Below, in pieces: positions 21,685 through 32,985 of a DNA stretch of 64,000 bases. How positions within the stretch are numbered: position 1 is the first letter of the stretch; the number at the start of each line of letters is the position of its first letter. The stretch is from Symbiodinium natans (lineage: Eukaryota; Sar; Dinophyceae; Suessiales; Symbiodiniaceae). Location of the stretch: the NCBI GenBank assembly GCA_905221605.1, contig CAJNDS010001768.1:124001-188000 (forward strand), in the 5' to 3' direction. The notes below the pieces were generated by a model. The model searched no databases. It saw only the letters and a list, made by a program, of their open reading frames with translations, and was not told the DNA's origin. The translations under genes and the position numbers were made by a program.

Positions 21685-21741
21685 ATCTCGCGAGCTCATG
21701 CTGGAGGTCAGCGGCCCCAAACCGCCAGCAGGTTGATCCAG
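21685..21741 (-). CDS. Candidate exon (LDQPAGGLGPLTSSM)
   Basis: CCCGAG acceptor, 19 open codons, GC donor (GCTAGC), phase 0 at both ends. It has CCCTAAA on the left and TTTAGGG on the right, like the nucleotidyltransferase exons. No family recognised; the plus strand is also open here. Confidence 0.3.
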
Positions 21742-22084
21742 CTCGGGGTTTAGGGTTTAGGGTCTAGGGTTTAGGGTTCGAGATTTAGGGTTTAGGGTTT
21801 AGGGTTTAGGGTTCGGGGTTTAGGGTTCAGGGTTTGAGGTTTACGGTTTGGGGCTTTGGGCTTGTCGACCTTAGGTCGCAGGGTGTAGGGTCTGGGCTTG
21901 TAGAGTTTAGGGTTAAGGATTTAGGGTTAAGCGTCTAGGGTTGAGTTTAGGGTTTAGGGGAGAAAACTCCAAGAACGAAGGCCCAAGGGAAATAGGCGGC
22001 CCTTGACCCTCCACACTCTCTCACTCGCTCTTTCTTTCTTTGGGGCATGAGGGGCAAGCCCCCCGCGCTGTTCGCGCGCCCCCC

Positions 22085-22111
22085 GCTTTGGGGTAGTCGG
22101 TGGAACGCTCG

Positions 22112-22150
<39 letters not shown>

Positions 22151-22310
22151 GATAGATATATATATATATATGTATTTATTTGTTTGTATATATATAAATA
22201 TATTTTTATCTATTTAATGGCTATGAAAACTAGGCACCTTGGGGAAGTGTAAAAATTTATTTACTTCTGTCGTTATGCTCTCTCTCTCTCTCTCTGTCTC
22301 TGTCTCCGGC
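22085..22310. repeat. CT, TA and CT microsatellites
   Basis: (CT)n at 22110-22148, an AT-rich run with (AT)n at 22149-22205, and a second (CT)n at 22270-22300. No coding signal. Confidence 0.9.
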
Positions 22311-22683
22311 GTACGGGGGAGGGAGGCAGGGTCACACCCCCGACTCCATCTATCAAGAAAACAAACAGAATCAAACAAAAACGAATTCCTCCATGCCGCT
22401 TAGGCTTATCCATAACCCGAAGCCCTGAATCCTAAAAGCCCTCACAACCTGATAGCCTGCCGAAAGCTTGACGCTGCAGGGTATGTGAGGATCTTGTGAG
22501 GGGTTTGACAGCCGCAAACATCACAAAGTAGTACAAAGTAGGGTTTAGGGTTTAGGGTTCGGGTTTAGGGTGCTTGAGGGGTGCTGGCGGGCACGGAAGC
22601 CCTTACACGCCAGACTGGTTAAGGGTGGTAGTCGCTGACCAGCCTGGCTCCAACAACCATGTTCGGGCCCCCAGTAGGTAGGG

Positions 22684-22860
22684 TACCCCCATGTAACTAC
22701 CCTAAGACAGAATGGTCCCTGAATTTGGGCCCTTAAAAGGGGACCCCTTACTTACCCCCTTTTCTCACCTATACACATGAGGGGCCCATACTTCAGAACC
22801 CTCTATGGGAGGTAAGGGACCATATTCAGGGCCCATGAAGCTACCCTTAGATTCTGCACA
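22684..22860. mobile_element. MITE-like, family AGTTACATGGTCCCTTA, copy
   Basis: Left ATGTAACTACCCTAAGACAG and GGTCCCT; middle CCCTTTTCTCACCTATACAC; right CAGAACCCTCTATGGGAGGT, AAGGGACCAT and GAAGCTACCCTTAG. It shares its middle and right half with 37809-37990 and about 4540-4640. Confidence 0.6.
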
Positions 22861-23512
22861 AGGCACTTAAACACTAACAAGCTTTTCGGGAGGGGGGAGG
22901 CACCGAGGGAACCTTAGGGAAGCTTAGGGAAGCTTATAGCCTTAGGGAGTAGCGCCCTTGAGAACGCTAGAACGTACGTTAGGGTTAAGGCATTTCAGGC
23001 GAGGGCCTGTTCACCGTCGCCCCGTCGCCCATCTCCTGTTCGCGGAGTGAGAGTGTCGCAAGCTCTAAACCTCCGTTTAGGGTTTAGGGCTTAGAATTTA
23101 GGGTTTAGGGTCTAGTGTTTGGGGTTGCATCTTCAATGGCTTATCAGCATAGACCTTTCCTTGGATTCTGCAGGAACCTGCAAGAAAGGGCAGGTTGCTT
23201 ATTGTAGGACTTCTAGCGGGCTAGCAGGCCCTCTAAAACTTCTAAGCCCTGAAGCCCTAAAACCTGAAGCGCACCTCTGGCCCATCTCCCGAAACCCTAA
23301 ACCCTAAGCCTAAACCCTAAACCCTGAACCCTAACCCTAAACCCCAAGCCCTAAACCCCAAAAGCCCTAAAAACTCTACAAACCCTAAACCCTAAAAGCC
23401 CTAAAACCCTACAAACCCTAAACCCTAAACCCTCAAGTTAGGCTGTGGAGATGAACTTCCCTTGTGCCGAACCCTTGCCGCATGCAAGCCCGAGCCCCTT
23501 GGCCCCGAACCC

Positions 23513-23671
23513 ATATGAAGTAGGGTATCTATTTCTTGTAGGTATATACACTCACCAATATTAAAAAAGGAACCTTATATACACTCACCAGTAACAGGAA
23601 ATTATACACTCATCAAGATTAAAAAGGAGCCTTATACGCACAATGACAGTAATATAAGCCCTGCTTCATAT
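23513..23671. mobile_element. MITE-like, family ATATGAAGTAGG, short copy
   Basis: Terminal inverted repeats: ATATGAAGTAGGGTATCTAT on the left, AATATAAGCCCTGCTTCATA then T on the right. The interior has tandem TATACACTCACCA units. A 290-bp relative is at 30699-30988. Confidence 0.8.
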
Positions 23672-24143
23672 CCCCACCGAGACTTCCAGCATGCCCCTTG
23701 GCTTCGGGGCTTAGGGTTTAGGGTTTAGGGCTTAGGGCTTAGGGCTTAGGGTTTAGGGTTTAGGGTTTGGGGTTTGGGGTTTGGGGTTTAGGGTTGACGC
23801 ACTAAACTCGCAGCTCTTAACCTTGAGCCCTAAACACTTAACCCCAAGCACGAAACTCCAAAATCATTTGGGAGCTATAGCCTGCTCGGTGTCCAGGTGA
23901 GGGAAGAAATTGCGCCCCATGGGCCTCCTAATTCAGACGTTTATCGCGACTTCAACAAAACCTTCGAACCCCCGAGCCTAATCCTTTGGCCGGTGACCAG
24001 CGCCTTGGGATCACCTCCAAAACAACAGGTGATACAGCATCAGCAGTACCACCTGGGGTTTAGGGTTTGGGGTTAAGGGTTTAGGGTTTAGGGCTACTGA
24101 GTGGAAGGCTCCCGCGTCACCCCCGCCCAAAAAAGGGTGGCGC

Positions 24144-24216
24144 ACACAAGCAGCTCCGCCAGGCGCGAGCCAAGGCGGCCTCCGGCAACTGGCTTTTGTA
24201 AGCTGCTGCTGGAGCC
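24144..24216 (-). CDS. Candidate exon (RLGSRLAELLVC)
   Basis: GTGGCAG acceptor, 24 open codons with VAGGRLGSRLAELLV, GC donor in phase 1. It joins in phase with the candidate exon 24464-24509 upstream. Family unknown; the orientation of flanking repeats is the reverse of the usual pattern. Confidence 0.35.
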
Positions 24217-24463
24217 CTGCCACCTCGAAGACAAGGATTCACAGTCTGACCTCGTAACCTTTTCGCCCTTGAACAATGTAAACCTACTATCACCCTCTGA
24301 CCCTATATCCTTATGACCCCGAAACTCTAAACCAACCCTACACCCTAAATCCTAAATCATAAACTATACAAACTCTAAACCCTAAACCGCTTTAACCTTT
24401 TTAAAACCCTATATGCCCGATAACCCCCATATACCCTTAAACCCTAAACGCTAAACCCCAAGC

Positions 24464-24509
24464 AACAAACCCAACGTCCTTGGTCTGCATCCGCGCCACG
24501 TCTCCGGAG
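24464..24509 (-). CDS. Candidate exon (SGDVARMQTKDVGFV)
   Basis: GCCCAG acceptor, 15 open codons, GC donor; CCCTAAA on the left, TTTAGGG on the right. Ends in phase 0 and can be joined to 24144-24216. No family recognised. Confidence 0.35.
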
Positions 24510-24673
24510 CTGGGCGGCCTTTGGTGCGCTTTAGGGTTTAGGGTTCAGGGTTTAGGGTTCAGGGTTTAGGGTCTATGGGGTTTAGGGTCTAGGGTCTAGG
24601 GTTTAGGGTCAGTCTTTAGGGTTTAGGGTCTAGGGTTCAGGGTTCGGGGTTCGGGGTTTAGGGTTTAGTGCTT

Positions 24674-24782
24674 CTTGGTAACCCTATTATGATGACAAGG
24701 GTACCGTGCTTGGTTGGTTACTTGATAGTGGAATCTCGGACACCAACAAGAATTGCAAGAGGGTACCAACTGGGCTACCAAG
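24674..24782. mobile_element. MITE-like, family CTTGGNAACCC, copy
   Basis: CTTGGTAACCC on the left and GGGCTACCAAG on the right are inverted ends. Related copies with better arms are at 60863-60977 and 62202-62313. Confidence 0.55.
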
Positions 24783-24791
24783 GTTTAGGGG

Positions 24792-24932
24792 TTGTGGTTT
24801 AGGGTTTAGGGTTTAGGGTTTAGGGTTTAGGGTTTAGGGTTTAGGGTTTAGGGTTTAGGGTTTAGGGTTTAGGGTTTAGGGTTTAGGGTTTCGGGTTTGG
24901 GGTTTGGGGTTTAGGGTTTAGGGTTTAGGGTG
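24792..24932 (+). repeat. (TTTAGGG) array, about 19 units
   Basis: One of the longest arrays in the window, with a TTTCGGG-TTTGGGG-TTTGGGG variant block near its right end. Confidence 0.95.
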
Positions 24933-25652
24933 TCCTAAGCTTCCCCTGAGAAGGCACGACCGGAAACTCGACTGGAGCTTCGAGGCCTTAGGAGTACGAG
25001 TCATAATCCCTTGAAAGATTCCCTCAAATGAGACCAGGGGGCGCCAACACATGCTTTGAGGAAGACCTCTTGGTGTTAGAAGGATATTTCATGGGGTATG
25101 GGGTTTGGGGGTGGGCTTAAGGGCTTGTATGGTCATGTAGAGGCTTCAACGATACGAGGCTAGAAAGTCATATTCTTGTGCAAAAAATCTGAATCTTGAA
25201 CCCTGAACCCTAAACCCTAAACCCGAAACCCTAAACCCTAAAGCCTATGAATCTTGAACCCTTCCACCCCTTATGAGCTTCAACAGTCCGACTGCAGTTG
25301 AGGGGCATGGGCGGCTGTGGAGGCAATGCGTGGATCCTATAAGTATAATTAGGGTTCAGGGTTTAGGGCTTAGGGTTCAGGGTTTAGGGTTTGGGTTTAG
25401 GGTTTAAGTCCTGCAGCCCCGCAAGTACCCCGTAAGATGCTATGACATGGGTAAGGGGCTGCATTTTCCCTTGAGTTTAGGGTTTAGGGTCTATTTGGAT
25501 TAGGGTGTAGGAAGTATGGTAGATATTCTCCTGCCTATAGGGCTGTGGGTAGTTTTCCGTGCTGTAGCTTTGGTAACGCTGCAGAACACAAACAAACAAT
25601 CTGCACCCCGACTGGTATACGCAGGGAACTTGCCCATTTCCTACACACTAAC

Positions 25653-25743
25653 CTACTAATTTGCTTGAGAACCCACCCAAAAAAACACAAACTATTCTTC
25701 CTTCTAAGGGTAATGTAATCCCGGGTTCTTAAGCAATTCGTAG
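25653..25743. mobile_element. MITE-like, family CTACTAATTTGCTTAAG, copy 1
   Basis: CTACTAATTTGCTTGAGAAC on the left, GTTCTTAAGCAATTCGTAG on the right. Other copies at 51131, 57898 and 58662. Confidence 0.7.
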
Positions 25744-25880
25744 TGACAAGGGTTTAGGGTTTAGGGTTTAGGGTTTAAGGTTTAGGGTTTAGGGTTTAGG
25801 GTTTGGGGTTTAGGGTTTAGGGTTTGGGGTTTAGGGTTTAGGGTTTAGGGTTTAGGGTTTCGGGACTGTGGAGGGCTGGC

Positions 25881-25929
25881 CATGCGCTTCTGAAGAGCCT
25901 CGGCTCCTTTGAGCTTGCGCAGCGGGCAA
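25881..25929 (-). CDS. Candidate exon (LRKLKGAEALQKRM)
   Basis: A good pyrimidine-tract acceptor (CTTTTCTTGTCATCCAG), 16 open codons CPLRKLKGAEALQKRM, GC donor. The flanking repeats are oriented opposite to the usual pattern. Family unknown. Confidence 0.35.
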
Positions 25930-26092
25930 CTGGATGACAAGAAAAGCAAAACCCTAAACCCTAAACCCTAAACCCTGAAGCCTAAACCCTAAACCCTAAA
26001 CCCTAAACCCTAAGCCCTAAACCCTAAACCCTAAGCCCTAAACCCTAAACCCTAAACCCTAAACCCTAAACCCTAAGCCCTGCCCAAATAGC

Positions 26093-26120
26093 CTAGAGCG
26101 CTGTCTGCCGCACGGGGCAG
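26093..26120 (-). CDS. Candidate micro-exon (LPRAADSAL)
   Basis: TCCTCAAG acceptor, nine codons, GC donor in phase 1; CCCTAAA on the left, TTTAGGG on the right. Confidence 0.25.
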
Positions 26121-26432
26121 CTTGAGGAAACCGTGAGTAGAATGATCTGGAGGTTTGCCACCATTAGGGTTTAGGGTTTAGGGTTTAGGGTCAAGAGTTT
26201 AGGGTTTAGGGTTAAGGGCTTATTAAGGTGTCCAAAGACTGGTGTGAGGTTGAAGGTTTTGGCCCTCCAGAAGCTTCGGGAGTAGTCCCTAGACCCAAAG
26301 CCTTGACGCTGAATCCAAAATTCAGGGTTTAGGGTTTGGGGTTTAGGGTTTTGGGTTACTCCCCACCCGGCATGTTTCCCTTTGAGGTTGCCCTTGATGT
26401 GATTGGCCTTACAGGGCCCAACACCCTGAAGC

Positions 26433-26474
26433 CATGGGCCACCATGCCGAAACCCACGAAAGTTTCGCCAGCCC
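26433..26474 (-). CDS. Candidate exon (AGETFVGFGMVAH)
   Basis: GGCCAG acceptor, 13 full codons, GC donor. A long plus-strand frame also runs through this stretch (26336-26548), but its amino-acid pattern can be read as antisense of this exon. Family unknown. Confidence 0.3.
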
Positions 26475-27154
26475 CTGGCCTCAAGCTACACGCAAAACCA
26501 ATTAGGGGTTGGGGTGTAGGATTTAGGGGTATACCGGTATACCTCTAAACCCTAAACCCTAAAGCCTAACCCTAAAACCCAAACAACCCAACCCCCACCT
26601 CTCCCCAAAGCCACCCAAAGAGCCCCGGGAAACCATGAACCCGAAACCCCGAACCTTCCAAGGCAAGCATGGCCCCCTTGTATGGCCCCGTACCTTCTCC
26701 TTAAAAAGGGTTAGGGCTATGGAACCCTAAACCCTAAACCCTAAACCCTAAACCCTAAACCCTAAACCCTAAACCCTAAGCCCTATTCCCTAAACCCTAA
26801 ACCCTTCTCGAAAGGGTTCCAGAGCATGGCTTGGGTTCATATGCGGGCTCCCAAAATTAAGGGACCATGTAACTAACTTAAGAAACCTCAGAGACCCCTG
26901 ACGCCCTCAGGCCCTTAAACCCAAAATCCGAAGTCAGGAGCTATAACCCCCACAGCAAACTCCAACAAGTTGGAACATCCTTATCCCCACACCCCAAAAG
27001 GCAGATGAAAGGGAATCCCAGATCCAATCATCCTTAAACCATGTTTCAACTTTCTGGATTTTACTGTATTTTACGCCCCTGAAACCCCAAACCCTAAACC
27101 CGAAATCCTGAATAAGCCCCTAACCCCTAAACACCCGAAACCCCTTGAAAAAGC

Positions 27155-27217
27155 AGGGACCTGCAGAGAGCCATCTGACGCCCCCAAAGCCAGCAGCCGG
27201 TCTGGTGGCAGAAGCGG
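27155..27217 (-). CDS. WD40-like exon (LLALGASDGSLQV)
   Basis: Twenty-one codons between AAGCTCAG and a GC donor, phase 0 at both ends. PDRLLALGASDGSLQV has the shape of a WD40 blade end (L-A-x-G-x-x-D-G-x-x-x-V). CCCTAAA on the left, TTTAGGG on the right. Confidence 0.45.
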
Positions 27218-27436
27218 CTGAGCTTTCGGGGTTTGAGGGTTTAGGGGTTTAAGGGTTTAGGGTCTTTCGCCTAAATATACCCTAAACCCTAAACCCTAAA
27301 CCCTAAACCCTAAACCCTAAACCCTAAACCCTCGATTTAGGGTTTAGGGTGACCCAACACACACCACCCTGGGGGTTTTTGGGATTTGGGGCCATGGCTG
27401 TGGTCCATTTCCTGGGCTCTGGGGGCCTTTCGCGTT

Positions 27437-27623
27437 TCTGGGTTTAGGGTTTAGGGTTTAGGGTTTAGGGTTTAGGGTTTAGGGTTTAGGGTTTAGGGCT
27501 TAGGGTTTAGGGTTTAGGATTCTAACTAGGGTTTAGGGTTTAGGGTTTAGGGTTTAGGGTTTAGGGTTTAGGGTTTAGGGTTTAGGGTTTAGGGTTTAGG
27601 GTTTAGGGTTTAGGGTTTAGGGT
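27437..27623 (+). repeat. Two long (TTTAGGG) arrays
   Basis: About 12 and 14 units, separated by TTTAGGATTCTAACTAGGG. They lie just beyond the 3' end of the gene at 27661-28189. Confidence 0.95.
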
Positions 27624-27660
27624 TCTAGGGTTCTAGGATTCTAGGGTGTCGGGTGTAGGG

Positions 27661-28189
27661 TCAGGGGTTGAGGGCTGCGGTGATCTCCAGCTGATTGGAC
27701 AGACCATCGAAAGCCTGCTGGGCCTCTTCCTGTGCATCCTCTTCACGCTTCGCAAGGCACAAGTGCTCAGAAAGCAGGCAGCTCCGAGTTCCCGAAGATC
27801 TCTACAGCACCAGCTGTACTCACATTCCGGACAACACCTGTGAGGCTCTTGCCCTTGTGTGTGATCGTCTGCCTCGGTAACTTGTTCCACAGATGGTCTT
27901 CCTTGGTCTTGCGCAACAAACCAAGTGGCCAGAGATAACCTTTCAGCACACATGTGCCGAAAGAGTTGCGGTTCTAAGCCTCGGTGGTAGTCCTTCGCTC
28001 ACTGTGGCTCCTGCAGCGTTTGTTGCTGCGTCGCTCTGCCTCCCACTGCGACAGGAAATCGTCGTACTTTGGCCTGAATCTGTCCTGTCGACGAGCCTTC
28101 TGGCTTTTCCCGGCTGGTGGCGGTCCGGCAGATTTCGAAGACTTCCCCACAGCGGGTGTTGCTGCTGCAGGCGCTTCTGCTGCTTGAAC
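27661..28189 (-). CDS. 3' end of an unknown gene with two compact introns
   Basis: Three exons join in phase: 28189-27980 (RRQDRFRPKYDDFLSQWEAE, then SERRTTTE), 27907-27824 (TKEDHLWNKLPRQ to GVVRN) and 27747-27661 (REEDAQEEAQQAFDGLSNQ, ending in TGA). Intron 1 is 72 nt with a GC donor (GAG|GCTTAG); intron 2 is 76 nt with a canonical GT donor (AAT|GTGAGT). Splicing removes an in-frame TAG and a frame change, so this need not be a pseudogene. The product is basic, then acidic and probably helical at the end; no family recognised. Upstream coding is cut off at 28189, where a dispersed element with an in-frame stop begins. Confidence 0.6.
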
Positions 28190-28320
28190 CTTAGGGGTTA
28201 TTTAGGGGTTGTTTAGGGGCTACTTAGGTATATGGGGACCATGTACTGTAAGGTACATATGGGGGAATGCGATTGAGGCCTTCCTTACACCCCTTTCATG
28301 CACAGTTCTTGGAGGTCCAT
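28190..28320. mobile_element. Dispersed element abutting a coding exon
   Basis: TTAGGGGTTATTTAGGGGTT, GGGGCTACTTAGGTATAT, GGTACATATGGGGG and CCTTCCTTACACCCCTTTC. Shares blocks with 61030-61205 and 41390-41600. Its left edge coincides with the loss of the open frame of the gene at 27661-28189. Confidence 0.55.
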
Positions 28321-29427
28321 GGTACCTTTCACCAACTTGCAGCTGCAGAAACCAATGGCCCCGTGTATGTAATCCCAACCACCCTAAACCCTAAACCCTA
28401 AGTACCCTAAACCCTAAACCCTAAACCCTAAACCCTAAACCCTAAACCCTAAGTCCCTAAGTATGGCGACCGGAGTAGAAATTGGGAGTTTGGACTCCAG
28501 ACCTCCCCAAGTACTGTCGATCCACTTCCCCCGAAAACCCGAGAAGCCTCAAACTGCAGCCCTCCACTTTAGACAGCTAGATACAGCTAGTAGGGCTGTA
28601 AATGAAGGTTTAGGGTTTAGGGGGTTTTTGTTTCCGTGAGCGCATATAGGCCTCCTGAGGGACATTGGTAAGAGTATGTATGTATACGGGGTGCCCTATT
28701 GGGGATGATCGCCAGGAAAACCTACTTAGACCTAAACCCTAAACCCTACACCTTAAATCCTAAGCCCAAAGCCCCAAACCCGACCCAAGCCTTACATGAC
28801 TGCGACCTGCACCGAAACACGACGCTCTCTCCAAGCCTCAAATCCACCTCCGCCTCCCCTGAAATCACAAAAAACTTCAGCAAGGGAGGATCCCATTCCA
28901 GTAGCAGTAGGGTCTAGGCGTTCAGGGTTCAGAGTTCAGGGTTTAGGGTTTAGGATGAGGGACTTGAGGATGTTAGGAAATACCCAGGACTTAGAATGAT
29001 GATAATGAGGACACAGGGTCCTTGCTCTCATGGCACAGCCAGCAACCAACCTAAAGCCTTCAGAAGTTTAGGGTTTAGGGTTGAGGGTTTGGGGAAGAGG
29101 GTTTAGGGTTTACGGTTTCGGGTTTAGGGTTTGGGAAACCATACTATGGTAAGGGTACCCTTTTTTATGTTTATTATTTCTCTTGTGTTTTTTTTGGGTG
29201 GGGGAGGGGGCGTGGTTGCCTTATGAAAAGGAGAAGAAGAAGGCTACCAAGGGGCTTAGGGTGTAGGGCTTGGGAAGTTTAGGGTTTAGGGTTTAGGGCT
29301 AGGGAAGTTTAGGGTTTAGGGTTTAGGGTTTAGGGTTTAGGGTTTAGGGTTAGGGTTTAGGGTTTAGGGTTTGGGGTTTGGGGTTTAGGGTTACGGAAGC
29401 TTAGCGTTTAGCCCTTCGGGTGCCTGC

Positions 29428-29459
29428 AGATGAGAAGGCCACGGCGGTGATCGTCGGGC
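29428..29459 (-). CDS. WD40-like exon (PTITAVAFSS)
   Basis: GCCGAAG acceptor, PTITAVAFSS, GC donor. This resembles the start of a WD40 blade (V-x-A-V-A-F-S). It can be joined in phase to the candidate exon 31997-32042 upstream. Confidence 0.4.
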
Positions 29460-30053
29460 CTTCGGCATTGTGTGGGAGTCTCGGTGCTTGCATTGGTGTG
29501 GGCCGAAACTTCCCTAACCCTAAACCCTAAACTTCGCCAAGCCCGAAACTTCCCCAACCCTAAACCCTAAACCCTACACCCTAAACCCTACACCCTAAAC
29601 CCTAAAACCTAAACCCTATGTCCCCTTGGATTTTCGATGAAGAGTTTGGGGGTTTAGGGTCTCAGCCCCGGACCCCAATCTTCTCTTGATGCACGCCAAA
29701 CACCACCTGGGGCCAAATTTGCCGACGATTTTGGGCGTTCTGCCCTATGTCTACTGATTGAAAACCTACTAACTTGTCGGCTGTGGGAGCCGCAGGTGAC
29801 CCCAAGCCCTGAATCCGAAAGTCTAAGCCTCTAAGTAACCCTAAACCCTGAACCCTAAACCCTAAATCCTATTCTCTGAACCCAAAAACCTGAACCCTAA
29901 TTAAGCCCTAAGCCCCTAAACCCTAAACCCTAAACCCTAAACCCTAGACCCTAAACCCTAAACCCGACAACCCGAAACTTGAAGGCCTCCCACGCGCGCG
30001 GTCGAGTGCAGCTCAGGCGGCCCTAGGCCGGAGACCTGGCTCGAGGCATCTTC

Positions 30054-30133
30054 GGTTTAGGGTTTAGGGTTTAGGGTTTAGGGTTTAGGGTTTAGGGTTT
30101 AGGGTTTAGGGTTTAGGGTTTAGGGTTTAGGGT
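30054..30133 (+). repeat. (TTTAGGG) array, 11 units
   Basis: Clean array followed by an AT-rich stretch (30134-30290) with no gene, then CCCTAAA arrays from 30429. Confidence 0.95.
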
Positions 30134-30698
30134 GCACATGGACTCTATGTTTTTGTTTGTTTATGTATTGTAAATGGGGTGGTAAGAAGGTTTATTGGTT
30201 TGTTTTTGAGTTGTTGAAGGCTTTATAGGCTTTTATGGTTTGTGTAGGGTGTGTGTTGAGGTTTAAAAAATGTGCTATGTTTGGGAACTAGGCCTCGTAA
30301 TGACATAGTGCCAGAGGCTTTGTCATAGCAGGAGGCCCCTAAACCAAACCTTACATGCGGACAGAAAACACCGCATTAAACCAAACTCTGCAAGCCCTGT
30401 GAAAGCCTCTTATGACACCCCACAAGCCCCATACCCTAAACCCTAAACCCTAAACCCTAAACCCTAAACCCTAAACCCTAAACCCTATCCTGAAAAGCAT
30501 TATAAACCTCTTTTCACCCTGCTACAAACCCTTTTAATAGCCCTGCAGCAGACGGGACTGTGGTCCCTGAAGCATAGGCACATCCTAATGGTTATCCCCC
30601 GAAATCCCCGAAATCTTGAACAAGTCCTAACACCCTAGGTCCCCCATTCTGACCCAAAGTGCCCCCAAACCCCTACACAAGGAATATACCTTAAAACT

Positions 30699-30988
30699 AT
30701 ATGAAGTAGGTTTTATATTTCTTGTACTGGGGACTCGAGGTCGTGAATCATATGAAGGTGAAACAGCTTAGATGTGTACTAAGCACGGTTAGCAAGCACA
30801 CAACATCAGTGGTCGAGGACGTGAATTTACCGATCAATGGTTAAGCTTCGCAAGGACAGAGGCGATAGAGTCAAAAGGTTTACATTTCTTGTATCCCCAA
30901 GAGGACACCCAATATATACACTCACCAATATTAAAGAGTAACCTTATATACACTCACCAACAACAGTAATATAAACCCTGCTTCATAT
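30699..30988. mobile_element. MITE-like, family ATATGAAGTAGG, long copy
   Basis: ATATGAAGTAGGTTTTATAT on the left, AATATAAACCCTGCTTCATA then T on the right. The right 90 bp match 23513-23671 (TATACACTCACCA units). The extra 130 bp in the middle includes GTGAATCATATGAAGGTG and has no ORF. Confidence 0.8.
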
Positions 30989-31996
30989 GGGGATCCTTAG
31001 TATTGCTGAAGGTACATTCCTTGTTTGAGGTGCATTGGGCTCTTTGGGAACCGCCTCTATGGGTTCCCCTACTACCCCTCAAGGCTATTTAGGGAGAAAT
31101 TAGGCTTAGTTAAGGTTATTGAAGGGGGGAACCTAGGGCGGGGGGGGGGTAGCCCTAAAACCTAAACCCTAAACCCCAAACCCTCCCGGGGGGCGGGGGG
31201 GGGAGGTAGAAGGGAAACCCATGATAACGCCTTGACCCCACAACAAACTAAGAATATCCCCTTATGGTCTCTATGAAAATATAAATATACTATAATACCC
31301 CGCCACCCCCCCCCCCCAAAAAAAAAAAAAAAAAACTATTCAATTCTTAAGGCCCCTATATTAAACCCTACAGAAGGTTGAAGACCCGAAGCCCGGCAGC
31401 CGAGCCCTCCGGCCGAGACAGCATTGCCAGGGGCGGCTGTGGCGAGCCAGCAGCCTGCTTTGTTTAGGGTTTAGGGTTTAGGGTTTAGGGTTTAGGGTTT
31501 TGGGGTCTAGGGTTTAGGGTTGAGGGTTTGGGGCAGGATGCTCAGACTCTGAATCTGAATTGCCTGGATTTAAAGCTCCAGGGTTCAGGGGCTTGTTTCC
31601 TAAACCCTAAACCCTTAACCCTAAACCCTAAACCCTAAACCCTAAACCCTAAACAAAGCAGGCTTCTAAACCCTTGAGGCTCAACCAACTTTGCGGCTGA
31701 TGGAGTTTGAGGGTAGGGCTCAGGGTTCTTATTTCATGGATTCTTAGACCTTAGAGGCTTTAGGCTTCTAGTGCTCTATAGAGAGGTTGCGAGGCTTTGC
31801 GGCTTCAAAGCGGCACTCTGACAAGACCCCCGAGCACGCGCCTGAACTTGATATCTACAAAGCCTGTGTGGGTAGACTTCTTGCTGGCCTTTTGTCGGAA
31901 AAGGGGGGGGGGGGTATACATCCTGAACCCAACCACAAACCCTAAACCCCAAACCCCAAACCCTAAACCCTAAACCCTAGCAGTGCAGAGTCTTGC

Positions 31997-32042
31997 CAAG
32001 CTGGGATGCTAGGAGGAGCTCTCGAAGGGACTCTGCGGCCGA
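31997..32042 (-). CDS. Candidate exon (SAAESLRELLLASQL)
   Basis: GCGCACAG acceptor, 15 codons with a helical leucine-rich look, GC donor in phase 1. CCCTAAA on the left; the right flank is unique sequence with the nearest TTTAGGG tract about 60 bp away. Joins in phase to 29428-29459. Confidence 0.35.
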
Positions 32043-32552
32043 CTGTGCGCATGTAGCAACTTTAAATCCCCCACATCATTTAGGGGCCTTAAGAATTAGG
32101 TTTAGGTTTAGGGTTTCGGGCTTAGGATTTAGGGTTTAGGGTTTGGGGTTTAGGGCTTAGTGTTTAGGGCTACTATGGGGCCTTAATAATTAGAAGAGGG
32201 TTTTGGGGGGCTTTTTGTAGTATAATTATAGAGTCTTCAGAAGGGAATACTACTAATAGTTTTTCCGACCCCTATATTAGCCCTCGACCCCTGCCTCAGA
32301 TGGTCAGGTCTCAAACTCATGGTCCCTTTCGGGGTGCTTATGATAAGGCGGCACCGGTTATTTAAAGGGACCAAAATTTAGAGAACTCACCAGAATTTGC
32401 GGTTTATGGTTTGGAGTTTCGGATTTCAGCCTTAAACCCTTCGTGTCCACAGCCACATGCACGAAAATTCGTGGCCATAGGCACACGCCCCCAGGCCCCC
32501 AGGTACCAATCTTCAGCTCTTCGTGGCCACAAGCTACCCCAGGTACCATTGC

Positions 32553-32645
32553 TACCTAAACCCTAAACCCTAAACCCTAAACCCTAAACCCTAAACCCTA
32601 AACCCTAAACCCTAAACCCTAAACCCTAAACCCTAAACCCTAAAC
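32553..32645 (-). repeat. (CCCTAAA) array, about 13 units
   Basis: Perfect array. To its left (32100-32550) lies unique sequence with scattered telomere-type units and no gene I can support. Confidence 0.95.
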
Positions 32646-32957
32646 TGTGTAGGGGCTGACCGGGTTTTGGGGTCAATGGGCTGGTCTTTAGGTCGTCATT
32701 TCAGGCTTTAAGGGCCTTTGTTCCTAATGTTGAACGGACGGGGACTGGCCAAGGCTTGGGCATGAGGTCGTAAAACTCTAAGCCCTACATCCCAAAGTCT
32801 AGACCACCCCCTACGGCCGCGTGTAAAGCCCCTTCGAACCCTACATAAGCCTTGTCAAGCCGCACAGAACTGTAGAATGCCTGGTAAAGCCGTTGATCAA
32901 ACTATAGAACCCCCCCCCCCTCCCCCAAACCCGAACTGACCCCCGTAGGCTGCGGGC

Positions 32958-32985
32958 CATCGGCAGAGGCAGCAACGAAGGACGC
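32958..32985 (-). CDS. WD40-like micro-exon (ASFVAASAD)
   Basis: CTCCCAG acceptor, ASFVAASAD plus one base, GC donor. Fits the WD40 strand before the conserved Asp. Flanked by CCCGAACTGA on the left and a TTTAGAG tract on the right. Confidence 0.3.

Noticed and set aside
26336..26548. 70-codon plus-strand ORF (FEVALDVIGLTGPNT)
   Set aside because: Starts and ends in telomere-type sequence and opposes the prevailing strand; a minus-strand exon with AG and GC borders fits the same bases.
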